Made by a program: the position numbers and the translations under genes. DNA of 64,000 nt, taken from the NCBI RefSeq assembly GCF_015832195.1, contig NC_052017.1, positions 108,660,929 through 108,724,928 on the forward strand. Reading direction: 5' to 3'. Every line of letters begins with the position of its first letter. Within the stretch, counting starts at the first letter, position 1. The notes under the pieces were generated by a model. The model was not told where the DNA came from. It made no database searches and saw only the letters and a list, made by a program, of their open reading frames with translations. This document shows positions 41,068-52,812 of the stretch, one piece after another. Source of the stretch: Motacilla alba alba. Its lineage: Eukaryota; Chordata; Aves; Passeriformes; Motacillidae.

Positions 41068-44000
41068 AGGGCACAGCAAAAAGATGAGGGTATGGAGGGA
41101 TGGAGAAGAAGAGTTTGCACAGGTGCTGGAAGAAGACAGCACAACATGGAAGGGGTGAAAGGAAGGACTATGCTATGTGAAGACAAGAAAGGATATGAGA
41201 AGCAGCTCCTTTTGCTGCTCCATTCTGCCACTGCTGGGAGTTTTACCTGACAAGCAACCTTGCAGATAACTTTGCAATACCTCCCCTGGAAGCCCAAAAG
41301 CGCAAGACAGGGCATGGAACAAATGACACAGATTGGAGCCAAGGGTTCCTTGAACCCCGCATGCTCTAAAGGGACACACAGAAAGATGCAATAGGAAAGC
41401 TGGACAAGAAGAGATCTGTGCACAAATGCTGTTTTCCTCCCCCTCCTTAAAGAAAAAGTTTCCTTCATTTTCCCACCCCAATCTTCCTTCCTTCATCTTC
41501 AAAATGGTGAGGTGCCAGAAAGCAACAAGAATAGCTTTCAGTGGGGCAAGTAAGCAAAACTGCCAGGTGGAACCACAACAACAGAAAAGCTACAAACTGA
41601 AAAACAAACACAGGAGAGGGGGTATCTAAGCATTTGTGGACTACTTGGAAATAGCTCCTGGAAGTTAGTAACCTGAGCATTTAGACTGCATAGCTTTTAC
41701 AAACCCAGCTGCAAGGCAAACATGCTCTGTTTCAGTCTGGCTGCCCAGCTCAGGCAGTGCTGAGCAGCAGCCCTGGCAGTGCAACACCGAGCTGGGGGTA
41801 GTTCTGAAATGATGGCTGATGTTGCACACAGGGACCTTCCTCCACTTGTGCCCTTGGGTCAGCCTTGGGCACACAGCCTGTCCCTTCAGGACAGAGTGAA
41901 GGCTTATGCACTCTATTCAGGGTGGTTAATCTCTGTACTCTGTGCAACTAGCCCACATCCTCTTTGCACATCAGAACAGTGTCCCCACACAGCCTCTCGT
42001 CCGGCACATCACCTTTGGAGGGTGCCCACCCTCACACTGCATCCCAGCCAGCGGCTGCTGCTCCCCTAAACAGTGGCTGCAGTCCCCCATGGAGCCACAT
42101 CCTTACCCATGTCAGATAGATGTTTTGCCATGAGGGCACCAAGACAAGAAGTGCACAAGGCACAAAATGACCCATCAAAAGGGGCTTCTATTTCTTTACT
42201 CAGCTTTTCTTCCCACTTCCCCAGCTCTAACTGTAAGGAGAAATGCCCCTACTTCCTTGCCGCCACCACAATGTTTTCCCTGCTCATTTCACAAACAGAA
42301 TTGTAGCATGTTGTGTTTAATGTAACATTTGAGTCACTAGGGTTCAGCCCTGGTATGAAGCAACTCCAGTATCAACTTCATCAGGTTGAGCTCTTGGGCA
42401 TCTTCCAGCCTCTGAGACCATGTTTAAATCTTTAGTCTTGGTTCTCTTAGAAGCCCAGGGACATTCTCACAGAACAAGGAAATCCACAGACATCCAAGTT
42501 CTCCGTGATTACAAGATTATAACATCCTGAAAGAAAAACCCCAAAACCAAAAAGAACGCTTTTCAAGTAATTTTGCATTTCTTGAACGTTTGCACTTCCA
42601 GGAAGCTCCAAGTGACCTTCCCCACAGCAACAAGTTTTGCTGCTTTTCCTAGGAAAATCACCATCCACTCCTCTGCTGAGAGCCCATCAGCTCTTGCCTG
42701 GGTATGTAGATGCTGCAATCCCTGGCACAGGGCTCCCCACACCCCCCCACACACAGCTCCGGCAGCTATTGCTCAGCATTTCACATCTTCATAGTGGCTT
42801 GATCCACTCAGTGTGCACTTGCAGTCTCAGGAGCATCTCCCTCCACAAAACAGACAGCCTGAAGGATGAGGAGGCTGGACTCCCCAGCCCCAGGAAGACC
42901 CTTCTCCCCCCACCAGCATGCAGCACCAAGCCTGGCAGGGCAATACATCACACAGCAGCAGTACAGGAGATATTGAGACACAGCAGCTATTCTTGCTGGT
43001 GCAAAGCCTCAAGCAAGCATGCAGGTGCCCTGACAAAGCTGTGATTTATTAGTTTTATGCCAACTTGCACACCGCCTCAGAGACTGCAGTGCAGATGTGG
43101 CTCTAATCCTTAGCAAAGACACTCTTCAATCTGCTTATACACCTCAATTTTACATTTCTGTGCTAAGCCCTTTAGATGAGCAGACGTGGCTTACAGGTGG
43201 AGGCACAGTGAAGTTCGCTCCACAAGTTTTTCATACTGCAAATGGTATGAAAATCACAGACCACAAATGCTACGTAAAACTCTTTCCAAAGAGAAGCACC
43301 ATTAAAAGCAAAAAATTTCAGACTTGAAATATTGGCTCGCTGAGTTTTATGAAGGTTGGTTTTGAGTCATATGCAATCCACATTAAGATGATGAATATTT
43401 TCCTATAGGGGAGAGACTTAAGTTGCCCTAATCCAACCAACTTGTTACTCCTAATGCCAAAAGGAAACACAGCAACACCCATGCCCTTTGCTTCTGACAA
43501 ACCACCACTGGAATGACTGGAACACACTGCAACTCTTCCCACAACTTCCATCAAATCCTGTTGCACCAGACCATGCTGTCCAATATCCTCCAGCATTTCG
43601 TCTTGGCATAGCTGCCTTTGCTGGGGCATTACAGGGAGTGCCAGTTCACGTAATCACCGAAGCCAGGAACACCTAGTTCCAGAACAGCACTTACAGACAA
43701 AGCAGAAAACAACGAAGCCCTTCTTTCCTATGCTAGACTTATACCATTCCTTGCAACAGGAGCATATGATTCATCACACAACATTTGTTTTAAGCTTAGG
43801 GGTTTGACTAACTGTTTGAGGCACCTTAATACCTTACATTTTTATGTGTACCTCATGCTTTATTTGAAAGCTAGATGTAATTTTAATGGGGGGGGGGGGA
43901 GGGGCAGGAGGAGTAAAAGTTATAGCAGTTAAGAATTCCAGTTAAGAAAAGACTAATGGTATTTCACCTTCCAATATCTGAACTACATAATTATCCAGGA

Positions 44001-47000
44001 AGTGTTTATCCAGTTATTTATATGAAGGCTTCACCTCACAGAGTCAAAACTTTAGAAACTGAAACAAAGAGCTAGTAGTTTCACGCCTTGAATAACAGAG
44101 AATATGAACATTTATTAAGCACACAAGAAGTAAGAGCATTGTAACTATTTTTCATCCTAGCAGCCCTAACACATTACCAAGGGTTCAAATGTCTGATTAA
44201 GAACACACAATATACACTGCTAAAATGGGTATGGATGCTGAACTCTTTACCTATCTCACTGGAAGTCCAGGGTGCTCCTGGGAGCAGGTTTTGCCAAGCT
44301 ACTGGCCTCCATCTCCAGAAAGGCACGATAATCTTCACAGACACCATTCGGTAGCTGCAGGTTTTAAATGAATTAAAAGCTTTTTCACTAAAACGTTTCT
44401 GGAACACATCTCTGCCAGCAGGGGAAAAGGAAAAAAAACCAATCCAACCAAAACAAAAACCCAGGAGCAGTGGTTAGTGGCAACCTGTCAATTGGTTTTT
44501 TCATTCAGTTGTCTTGATGGAAACAGCGGACCGCACCGTGAAGGTAGAAAGAAGAGAAAGCAAGCAAGAGATGCTACTGGAATTATTCTTTAATGGCAGA
44601 ACACACAGAAAAAACAGTCAGAGTTTCAAAGCTGTTCAGCACCTAAGGAAGAAATCAAGCTATGTGGATACAATGGATCTTGAGGATATTTGCTGTCAAA
44701 TCAAACACTTCACTTGTCTGTCACATAAGAACTATCATCTGCCACACCTCAGTGGACAAGGCAGCCAGACCTACAGTTGGCAATCAGATCATAGCCACTA
44801 CCCAGGGTCTGAGCATATCTGAAAGCTCTTTCTTGGTCTGTTCAAAAGCTTTGCTCTACTCCCACATGATACCTTTTAAAGATTTATTCAATGGCACACT
44901 ACTGAGACATGCTGCACTAGCTTTTCTAAAGAAGGAGGTCATTCAAGACAATTAAAGCACGGATAGCAGCATTCAGACCTTTAAAGAATAAGTTTCTTTG
45001 TAGTTTCAAAGTATTGTTCAGCTGCACAGATAACCCGCATTTGTGGAGTGACGCAATGCAAAATTTTCATTATGTACATGGCCATGCTGTTCTATTGAGT
45101 ATGATCTTCCTTGATAAGATGTGAGGGTGCTTAGTTTCCGGAACTGGAATCAGCTCTACAGTAATGTGCTGAACAGAACAATAGTCCCCTGAATACGACT
45201 GGGGCAGACAGTTGTCACCACGAGAAAGTTTTGAAGTGGAAGAGAAAAAGAGAACCTGAAATAAAACTAAATAAAATCCCCTTGTCCTCAGGAGCAACAG
45301 CAGTACGAACTCACTATTCACCCACTACTGATATGCACAGGAGTTCACCTAAGGGTAAGAAAGAAGAAAATCATCTTTTAAATCTGTTACCCATTTTACA
45401 GATTTTTCCTTTCTTTATAGCCACCAATTCTGCCATTTCATCTTACAGCACTTTTACAATGCATAAGGAAGAATTTCCTTCACTGCCTTGGTGGCTCATT
45501 AAGATCCATCTTCTCCACAGCAAAGTTCAGCATGTTTTCCCTGCCATGCACAGTAGGGAATCACTTCTCTGTCACTTGAGGTCAAGTGCCACTGTATTTG
45601 ATCCTAACAGCACCACGACTTTTTTTTTTTTTCCTAGATATCACTTAGGAAAAAAATAAAAATAATCACAGGACCACATGGCCTTTTAAACCCATAAACC
45701 TTAATCTTTGTACACAAACTGAGAATTCCTGTGAACTCTTCCAGTTCACATCCAATATATGGGTAAAAAATACCTACAAGCACAGGCTGATCTTTACTTG
45801 TGAAAACACATCAAGACTGTCTGGAAAAAAGGGAGTTCCACTAAGAAAAAGAATGACAGGCTCTTAGGAGTCTGAAGCGAGCAGTAAGCTTACAAAAAGA
45901 AAGCTTGGCCTAAAGCTCAACTCTATGCAAAGCAATATTTTCTCGATCTTAACCTTGATAGCATTTCTCTTTTACCCTCCAAAATTATCCTTAGAAAAAT
46001 AACTACCAGAAATCTAAAGCCCTGAGATCACCATGCACAACATCGTTTCTGTACTAGCAACAAGACACGGTCACAGCTTCACCATCAGCTTTTTCTCCTG
46101 ATGGTCTGAGGAGAGCCAAGCCCGGCCTCACGTGCAGCCCTGGTTCTCACAGGCCAGCCATGCTCACCTTTTGCCCCGTTGCAAAAACCACACTGCGATA
46201 AGATCTCTTTCTGCTTCGGGTTCCCAGAACGAAATCTTTCCCCCACTGCACCCACCCACAAGTCTCTCACTGGGGTGGTATTCAGCTGTGACAATGCAAA
46301 TCGGGACTAGGGGGCACAAAGGGGGGAGGACAGGAAAAACACAGCACAAAGCTCGCTCCTCTCTTGCTCTTCAAGTATTGCTTCTTTTCATGTGAAAGAG
46401 CCCACTCAGTGAATTCCACAGCGTGAGAGCAAGTCCATGCATTTTCTCTGGTAGGGTGTTCAGTACTTTTTAGCAGTTTTGTATTTGAGTTATCATCTAG
46501 AAATACTTGTTAAGGAGGTTGGAGAAAAAAACCCATACAAAACCCATTTGCTCCCTTCAAGAGTGACAGGTTTGGGTTTCTTTCAGTCTATTTGTTCAAT
46601 TAATATAACAATGTTCACCAAGAAAACAATAAAACACATGAACACATTGAAACAAAACAAATTTATGACTTAACAGCATCCAAAAGTATAACCCAAAACA
46701 CAACCAGTCTTAAAATTAAAAAAAAACAGAAACTGAAAAGTTTCTCAGGTTTTCAAACTCTGAAAAAAAAAAACCCCAGAAGTTGGCATATTTATAATTT
46801 CTAGATGGATAAGGTAGGCATGAATGCCTAACTACTTCCAACTATATATCTTGATGTAACAAAAGACTACTTCCTCCCATACCATCCTGAAAAACCCTCC
46901 CTTCTCAGCAGAGGACCAAATTTAGTGCACATAAATATTTCATAACTTCATCCTGTCAAGAAATCAAACTGAATTACTTCGGGCAATTTTCCAGGAGCTG

Positions 47001-49225
47001 CACATCCAAGCTCGAAGAATAAAACTGAACTGATCATACCCATTCTTCTGCTTCATACTGAAAGGCCAGGAGGTGAAGCAACAGTGCAAAACTGGACATC
47101 CCGTGTGGGTGTCATCTAAGAACATTATCCACCAAGTGCTAAACTCCATCAAGAAATGCAGAAACAGCACGACAAGACTGACATCTTCCGAAGAGAATAC
47201 AACTTCAGCTTTACAATCCTCTCCTACATCCTGGTTTGCCAGAAGAAGCAAATTCTGGCTTCCACAAAACCTCATGAAAAATGAAACAACAGCCAAGAAA
47301 CAACTTGCTGCTACAGACAGAGGCCAACCACAGAATCAAAAGGTGACTGAAGACAGACATCTACAGGTGGTTTGATTTCCAACAGCATGAAACACATGCA
47401 GCTTCCACTGACCTGGAGAGGAATTCAGCACCTGAAGAAGACATGAGGGCAATTCCGTGCAAACAAATCCTGACCCAAAGATAAGAGCCACACCCTAATA
47501 AAACTGGCACAAGACACTACCTTGCTAACAGAGGTAGCCTTAAACTTCTGAAGCACTGGATGACACACATTTGGATTTGACTCTGCATTTATTTTCTTCA
47601 GCGTTGCATCAAAAAATTTTCCAACAGAGCTCCACTTGTTAACCTTGCAAGACAAGAACTGGGATGAAGAGCAACCACCCCGCAACAGCCCGTGCTCCAG
47701 TCAATTCCACAAGCATTGCACATTCTCAACTTTCCTCCTTTAGAAGTCTATGCACTGATTCATGGTTGCTTTCTCTTATTGCAAGACAAGCTTCTCTGGA
47801 AAAAGGAAAAGCATTCTCTTCCTCTCCCCAAGACCATGGCGTCTGTGTTCTGTATAAAATATTGATTTGTCTGCTGTCTGTAGTGCCTGAAGTTAAAAGT
47901 ACACGCATTTGAGTTGAACTGGGCAGACCTAAATCAGCTCCAACCCAAAGCCCTTCACACAGAGCTCCACCTGAGCCTGCCTCCTAGCAGGGCTTAGTGC
48001 GGGGCTGAACCATACTGCAGGACACCTACACCAACAGCTGCCTCCCGTCTGGCCATCTCAGGGCATGGGCAGAAGAGCTCAGGTCTGTTTACATCCACTT
48101 GCCTGTGCATATGCTCTTAAATGTGGCACATGGGACAAAGAAGCCTTCGCACAAAAGCCACAATATTTTTGTCTCCCCAACAATTACGGGATATTCCCAT
48201 CAACATCTCCAACACGAGGACCCCACCCAGAAAAACCCCAACAGCCGCTTGCTTCAAAACCCATGAAGTTCCTCTACCCACAAAGCTTTTCAGGTACCTT
48301 CCACTGAAGAAAGACAAGAAGAGTGGGGAGATTTAGAGGTGCAACACACAGAGAGGGAAATTAATAAGTCATCAATATATACATCCTGTTACAGCCTGAA
48401 TCAGTGCCAGGAACCTCAAGTAAATTAACAGCCTTAAGTGCAGTGACTGGAGGCCATCTTAGCTGTTCCTAGTGACAGAAGGTATTACCACGAGGAACTC
48501 CTTAACGTACCAGCTTTGCCGTTCTCACAGGACAACATACATTTGACAGTATGATGAACAGGCAGACACAGTTAAAAAGGAAAAAAAAAACCCTTTTCTT
48601 TAACCTGCTCCTGAGTGCCAGCTCTGAGGAAGTACTATGAGTGAAAGGAAAAATACTGCATAATCCCGGGGCAAAGTCAAAAATCATCACTGCAGTATGG
48701 AAATTGCAGTTAAGTAATAAAACAGTCTTGGTCTTGACCTGTACACTGGGAAGTAACAGAGGACGATACCTGTGCTCATTTTTAACTTTTCAAACCAATA
48801 CAAAACTTGATAAATCAATAACTGTTCTATTATATTGTAAAAGTACACAGTGACATCATAACCTAATGAATTTAAAAGCCTAGAATTTTTTTTCCAATTT
48901 GTGAGTTATCTTCTGCGTTCCCTTAGACAGTTGGGACAGTTTTCATGGAGCTACCATGCAATGCACATATACATTATTACAAAGCATCTGTCTGAGCCTT
49001 TATAAAAAAAATCCCACATTTCTCTGGTTCTCTGTGCCGACACATTACTTTTCAAGACATGGATCTAGGAACGGTAAAACGGGGCTGTCACAGCTGTTCT
49101 GTCAGACCTGATTCGTATTTCCTGGAGTAAACAAAAAGCTGCACACTTAGAAACGGCAGGTGAGCACCCAAGTGAACTGTAATAAAAAGTTATCTGGAGA
49201 CTGCAAAGGCTTCTTATGTTACTGC
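41068..49225. other. Non-coding intron 1 stretch
   Basis: Unique sequence that becomes slightly richer in GC near 41800-43000 and 46080-46330. The second patch holds several CpGs, an octamer ATGCAAAT (46294-46301) and, on the minus strand, a donor-like AAAG|GTGAGC. None is enough to call an exon or promoter. Confidence 0.5.
43888..43899 (+). repeat. G12 tract
   Basis: Twelve G followed by AGGGGCAGGAGGAG. A G-quadruplex is possible on the plus strand, or a C-run in GAREM1 pre-mRNA. Confidence 0.9.
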
Positions 49226-49251
49226 TTTTTTTTTTTTTTTTTTTTTTTTTT
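49226..49251 (-). repeat. T26 tract (A26 on the GAREM1 strand)
   Basis: An uninterrupted T26 on the plus strand, 448 bp inside intron 1 from the exon 1 donor. On the GAREM1 sense strand it is A26 preceded by GACTTGT. A retrocopy was considered but no parent gene was recognised. Confidence 0.9.
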
Positions 49252-49698
49252 ACAAGTCCGTGGCCTTCTTAGGGAATTGTAACACAAGGGATTTAGCCCA
49301 CTGGACTATTTTGTATCCCTTCTTATTTGGCCTTGTAGTAGCATCACTTCATCATAACACCGGGTCTGCAGTGCTGAAAGTGCCCTTCCACGCTTATTTT
49401 AGGAGGGCGAGGACCTCCCTCAGCGGGGCAGGCTGCTGACAGCAAACAGGCTCCACCGAGGTGCCCCCCGCACCCGCGGAGGGGGCACATTACCCAGACA
49501 TGTTGGTGCAAAGCAACGCGCGGACTCCGCGGCGAGCGGGAGCCTTGCACCGAGCCGCGGCAGCGGCAGACGCCAGTTCGGGGACCGCCGGGAGAGCGCT
49601 CCCGGGAGCCGCGGGAGGCACGGGGCGCTCCCGGGACCGTGGCCGGCAGCCCGCCCGCAGCCCGGCGCCCGCCCGGCCCCGCTCCCCGCCCCACGCAC

Positions 49699-49819
49699 CG
49701 CTGTCCAGCCGGGCGATCTGGGGCAGCCGGTAGGTGCTGACGAGCAGGTCCAGGGGCACGGCCACCGCGCTCCACTTCACGTCCTTGAGGTTGCAGCCCA
49801 GAGGCGGGCCGGGGTCCAT
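49699..49819 (-). CDS. GAREM1: GAREM1 coding exon 1 (residues 1-40 plus first base of codon 41)
   Basis: On the minus strand the ATG at 49819-49817 opens MDPGPPLGCNLKDVKWSAV and continues through PLDLLVSTYRLPQIARLDS. This matches the N-terminus of GAREM1 (FAM59A) as I remember it, with a few substitutions. The ATG context is strong (A at -3, G at +4), and no ATG lies between it and 50132. The exon ends at 49699 with donor G|GTGCGT (49698-49693), leaving one base (phase 1), which joins exon 2 to give Gly41. GAREM1 is a cytoplasmic adaptor that is tyrosine-phosphorylated after EGF stimulation, binds GRB2 and SHP2 and promotes ERK activation. This exon holds the start of its CABIT region. The paralogue GAREM2 has a clearly different N-terminus. 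The reading frame runs on past the donor to 49490, but that is intron. Confidence 0.95.
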
Positions 49820-49990
49820 CTTCCCGGCCCGGGAAGGGAGGGAGCAGCCAGACAGGCAGCGCCGGCGGGGTGCTCCCACCCGGCGGGGCGGCTGCCAGCG
49901 GGGCGGGCGGCGGAGGGGGCGCCGGGACGGAGAGAGGGAGCGAGAGAGGGAGCGCGGCTCGCTCCGCGCCAGCGCCCGGGACGCGCGGGG

Positions 49991-50134
49991 CTAGGCAGAG
50001 AGGGAGGCCCGCCGGGCGCCCGCTGCTGCTGCTGCGGCGGCTGCTGCTGCCTCTGCGGCTGCTGCTGCTCCCGCCGCCCCCCGGGACCGGCTGGGGCCGC
50101 CCGCCGCCGCCGCGCCTGGCCCAGGAAGCGCCAT
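49991..50134 (-). promoter_or_regulatory. Upstream ORF in the GAREM1 5' UTR (47 codons, poly-alanine)
   Basis: The only upstream ATG seen in the CpG island on the minus strand is at 50134-50132. It has a good context (G at -3, G at +4) and opens a 47-codon frame closed by TAG at 49993-49991, 171 bases before the GAREM1 ATG. The peptide starts MALPGPGAAAAGGPSRSRG and then has alanine runs of 5 and 10 separated by one glutamate, encoded by the GCA/GCC repeat tract. It does not overlap the main ORF, so it would act by reducing initiation or requiring reinitiation. It is real only if transcription starts upstream of 50134. No homologue is recognised. Confidence 0.45.
50021..50115 (-). repeat. CTG/CCG trinucleotide-rich cluster in the GAREM1 leader
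   Basis: Imperfect CTG and CGG/CCG triplets on the plus strand (for example CTGCTGCTGCTG near 50022-50033 and GCCGCCGCCGC near 50098-50112). On the GAREM1 strand these are CAG/CAGCAG and GCGGCGGCGG. They encode the alanine runs of the upstream ORF and would add structure to the 5' UTR. Confidence 0.85.
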
Positions 50135-50330
50135 CCCAGCACTGACTAATCAACAGGGTGCGAGCAACGCCTGCGCAGCTGCCGCTCCTCCCCGCGCCGA
50201 AAAGGAAAGTGCCGGGCTGCCCGCCCGCCCGGCGCGGAGAGCCAGAGCCAGCGCTTGCCAGAGCCGCCCAGCCCGTCCCTCTCACTCCACCCTCCGACCG
50301 CTCGCCCGACGTGCAGCCCGCACTTGGGCT

Positions 50331-51381
50331 ATGTATCTCTTATTTTAGTACTCACCTGTGAGTCATGTATATACGTGTGAGTTCATGTATACAAGCTGTG
50401 CACTGTTACTGCACACGCAGGTATTACACATATTGCGTATTCAAAGGTCTTCACACCATGGGAACGTTTGTAGACATTCGTTCATCAAAGTGGTTTCTGT
50501 GATGAAATCTTACATGATCTTCGTAAGATATTTTATTTAATGTTATCCTTTATTTTACGCATTTTGATCTCCAGGCTGCCAGACTGCAGAAACTCTGGGA
50601 AATTAAACCAGAAAAATTCCTGGGTGGTTGCACTGTACTGTGCTCAAGTTTATTTTGTTCCCTTCTGTGTCAAAACTGTTTATTTTATTGCAGCAAACTT
50701 GGCTATGTTTAAGCCTTTACTGTTGACTAGAGACATAAAAGTGCCTTGCAGTGATTAGCAAAACGACTGACAACATCCACAGCCAACATCTCTCTCCAGG
50801 CTCCAGCTCCTCTATCTATCCTTGAGACTACTAGGGATGGCAGAGCTCTGGGAAGAGCTGTGGTTCCAAAAGCCCTCCTGCTGCTCATCCTTTCTCATGG
50901 CCTGGGTAAAGGGCCAGACTCTGCTGCGTGCCTTTGTCACTGCTGGTGGCACAGCACTGCCAGCACCTGGAGGGCTCAGACAGACGTGCTCTTGTTCTGC
51001 TCTGTCACAGAGACTGGGACTTTATCTATGGCCTCCAAGATGAAACAAAGACCGTGGAAACTAATCCACATAGAAGATTATAGAAAACCCAAGTTATCAT
51101 GCTTTATGTGGATCAAGGTTTGCTTGAAGCTCATCCTACTGTGGGTCCATGGTTCAGCCATACAGTGTGGCCCTGGATTTTCCCAACACTGTGAAAAACC
51201 TTTGTTCTTTACGAAGAAGGTTTTTCTGCTGTTAGATCCTACCTACCCGAATAGTTAGCTTTAAATTTTTTTTTAAAATTTACCTTGAAAAGATACTTCT
51301 TTTCAAAGTAGTTTTCTTTTAACAAGTTCACCAAATGCTTTTCAACAACATCAGTGAATTAAGCTGCTGAAGTGCAAAGTA
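50331..51381. other. GAREM1 upstream flank
   Basis: AT-rich DNA immediately upstream of the CpG island. No divergent gene, exon or repeat was recognised on the plus strand. Confidence 0.55.
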
Positions 51382-51596
51382 GTATCACAGACTGGCTCAG
51401 GTTGAGAGGGACCTCATTGGGTCATCTGGCCCAACCTCTGTGCTCAAGCAGGGTCATCCCAGAGAACGTGGCAAGGATTGCATCCCGACAGTTCCAGAAT
51501 ATCTCCATTGAGGGAGGTTCCACATCTCCTCTGGGAAATCTGTTCCAGTCCATGGTCACTTGCACAGTAAAGAAGGTCTTCCTGACATTCAGGGGG
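51382..51596 (-). mobile_element. CR1 LINE, 3' part (left half, split by an LTR)
   Basis: Reverse-complement CR1: ATCACAGACTGGCTCAGG, GAGAGGGACCTCATTGGGTC, CTGTTCCAGTCCATGG and AAGAAGGTCTTCCTGACATTC. It stops abruptly at the AGGGGG target duplication at 51591-51596 and resumes in the same orientation at 52291, so both halves are one element that was present before the LTR arrived. Confidence 0.9.
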
Positions 51597-52290
51597 TGTT
51601 GCAGTGTGTTTTCTTTAGTTTTATTAGTATGCTTACTGTTTGATTTTTAATTCTGTAATTCCCTTATTCCCTGTCTTTCCTCTGTCTTTAGAGTGGCACA
51701 GGTTTCCCATTTTGTATCATATGTTTCTAAAATTAGACTTGCTCCCTCATTGTTATTTAGTTCAGTTAAGTGTTGGTTTTTCTGTTTGTTACCTAGCTAC
51801 TCCCTGCCAAGTTTTAAACCCCCTCCCCTTTCTAGTTGTTAACCCCTCCAGTCCATACCCTTTCTCCAGAACTTTCTTTACTCCTCCTTCCATTAAATGT
51901 CAATCTCTCCCTGAACCTGCCTTCCCCCCAGAAACTTGACTGTCAGTTTTGTATTTTTCCAAACCCCATTAGTTCACTGAAGCTGTTCTCCTCCCTCAAA
52001 ATTCTTCCTAGGTTTACACATTGTATTCCCCACCTTGTATTCCACCCGCAGTTCTCCTGATTAGTTAAAGATTGTATCCTCCCCTGAGACCTCCCCCCGT
52101 TTATAAAGTATTGTCTGCCCTCAGTTCGGGGTCCGAGATCCTGGGGAGGGGGAGTTTTGCCACTGAATAAAGTTACCCCAGTTCCATCCCAGGACCTGTG
52201 CTGCTGCCCTTTTGTTTCTGCGCTGAATCTCCACTGGTAGCTGGGATTCTCTGTCGTGCCCCCGTCACCATCTAGCTGGGACTTGTGACA
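51597..52290 (+). mobile_element. Solo LTR of an endogenous retrovirus (694 bp, class II-like)
   Basis: The element starts TGTTGCAG and ends TTGTGACA, that is TG...CA, and is flanked on both sides by AGGGGG (51591-51596 and 52291-52296), a 6-bp target duplication. It carries a TATA-like TTATAAA at 52101-52107 and an AATAAA at 52166-52171, so its promoter and poly(A) order place it on the plus strand. U3 would run to about 52130 and U5 from about 52190. There is no internal retroviral sequence, which fits a solo LTR formed by recombination. A 6-bp duplication is typical of ERVK-like (beta-type) elements; the family cannot be named without a library search. It sits about 1.3 kb upstream of the GAREM1 CpG island and points away from it. 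Confidence 0.88.
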
Positions 52291-52812
52291 AGGGGGAACT
52301 TCCTGCGCTTCAGTTTCTGCCTGTTGCGTCTTGTCCTATTGTTTGGCATCACTGAGAAGAGCCTGGCTCCATCCTCTTGACACCCTCTCTTCAGGTACTT
52401 ATAAACATTTTAAAGTCCCCTCACTTGTCTTTTCTCTCTTCTCAAGGCAGAACAGGCCTGGCTCCCTCAGCCTGTCCTCATAAGAGAGATGCTCCAGCCC
52501 CTCAATCATCTTTGTTGCCCTCCATTGGACCTACTGCAGGATCTCCATGGCTCTCTTGTATTGAGAACTGGACACGGCACTCCAGATGTGGCCTTACCCA
52601 GGGCCGAGTAGAGGGGCAAGATCACCTCCTTGGATCAGCTGGCAATCTGTTCCTAATGCACCCCAGGACACCACTGGCCATCAAGGCACCCTGCTGCCTC
52701 ATGGACAGCTCGTTGTCCACCAGGACCCTCAGGTCCTTCTCAGAGCTGCTTCCCAGCAGGTATCAGCCACTCCTCACAGCTTTGTGTCATCACTGAACTT
52801 GAGCACTGTTGC
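52291..52812 (-). mobile_element. CR1 LINE, 5' part (right half, split by an LTR)
   Basis: This continues the interrupted CR1 directly after the LTR: GAACTTCCTGCGCTTCAG, GAGAAGAGCCTGGCTCC, CTCCCTCAGCCTGTCCTC, TGCTCCAGCCCCTCAATC, CACTCCAGATGTGGCC, and the GGACAGCTCGTTGTCCACC and GACCCTCAGGTCCTTCTC blocks. After CCCAGCAGG (near 52760) it jumps to the TATCAGCCACTCCTC block, so it has an internal deletion relative to usual CR1. It ends near 52812. Confidence 0.88.

Larger units (their letters stand above)
49420..50330 (-). promoter_or_regulatory. GAREM1: GAREM1 CpG-island promoter and 5' UTR
   Basis: GC content and CpG density rise sharply near 49420 and fall near 50330, with AT-rich DNA on both sides. 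The island covers coding exon 1, the 5' UTR and the likely start site. It contains GC-box-like GGGCGG runs (for example near 49900), an NRF1-like half-site (50169-50178), purine-rich GAGAGGGAGC repeats near 49928-49960 and a CTG/CCG-rich stretch at 50021-50115. There is no TATA box close to the ATG. A weak TAAAATA-like sequence on the minus strand near 50340-50351 could place a start near 50310, but a dispersed CpG-island start is more likely. The exact start cannot be set from sequence alone. Confidence 0.8.

Noticed and set aside
49200..49330. Processed pseudogene ending at the A26 tract
   Set aside because: A short sense-strand frame ends in TAA right at the A tract, but there is no 3' UTR, no AATAAA and no recognised parent.
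49820..49879. N-terminal extension of GAREM1 by 20 residues in the same frame
   Set aside because: The apparent start at 49879-49877 is GTG, not ATG. The ATG at 49819 has a strong context and matches the known N-terminus.
49344..50285. 313-codon minus-strand frame across the CpG island
   Set aside because: It is out of frame with the GAREM1 exon, low in complexity (Gly/Pro/Ser/Arg) and open only because GC-rich DNA lacks stop codons.
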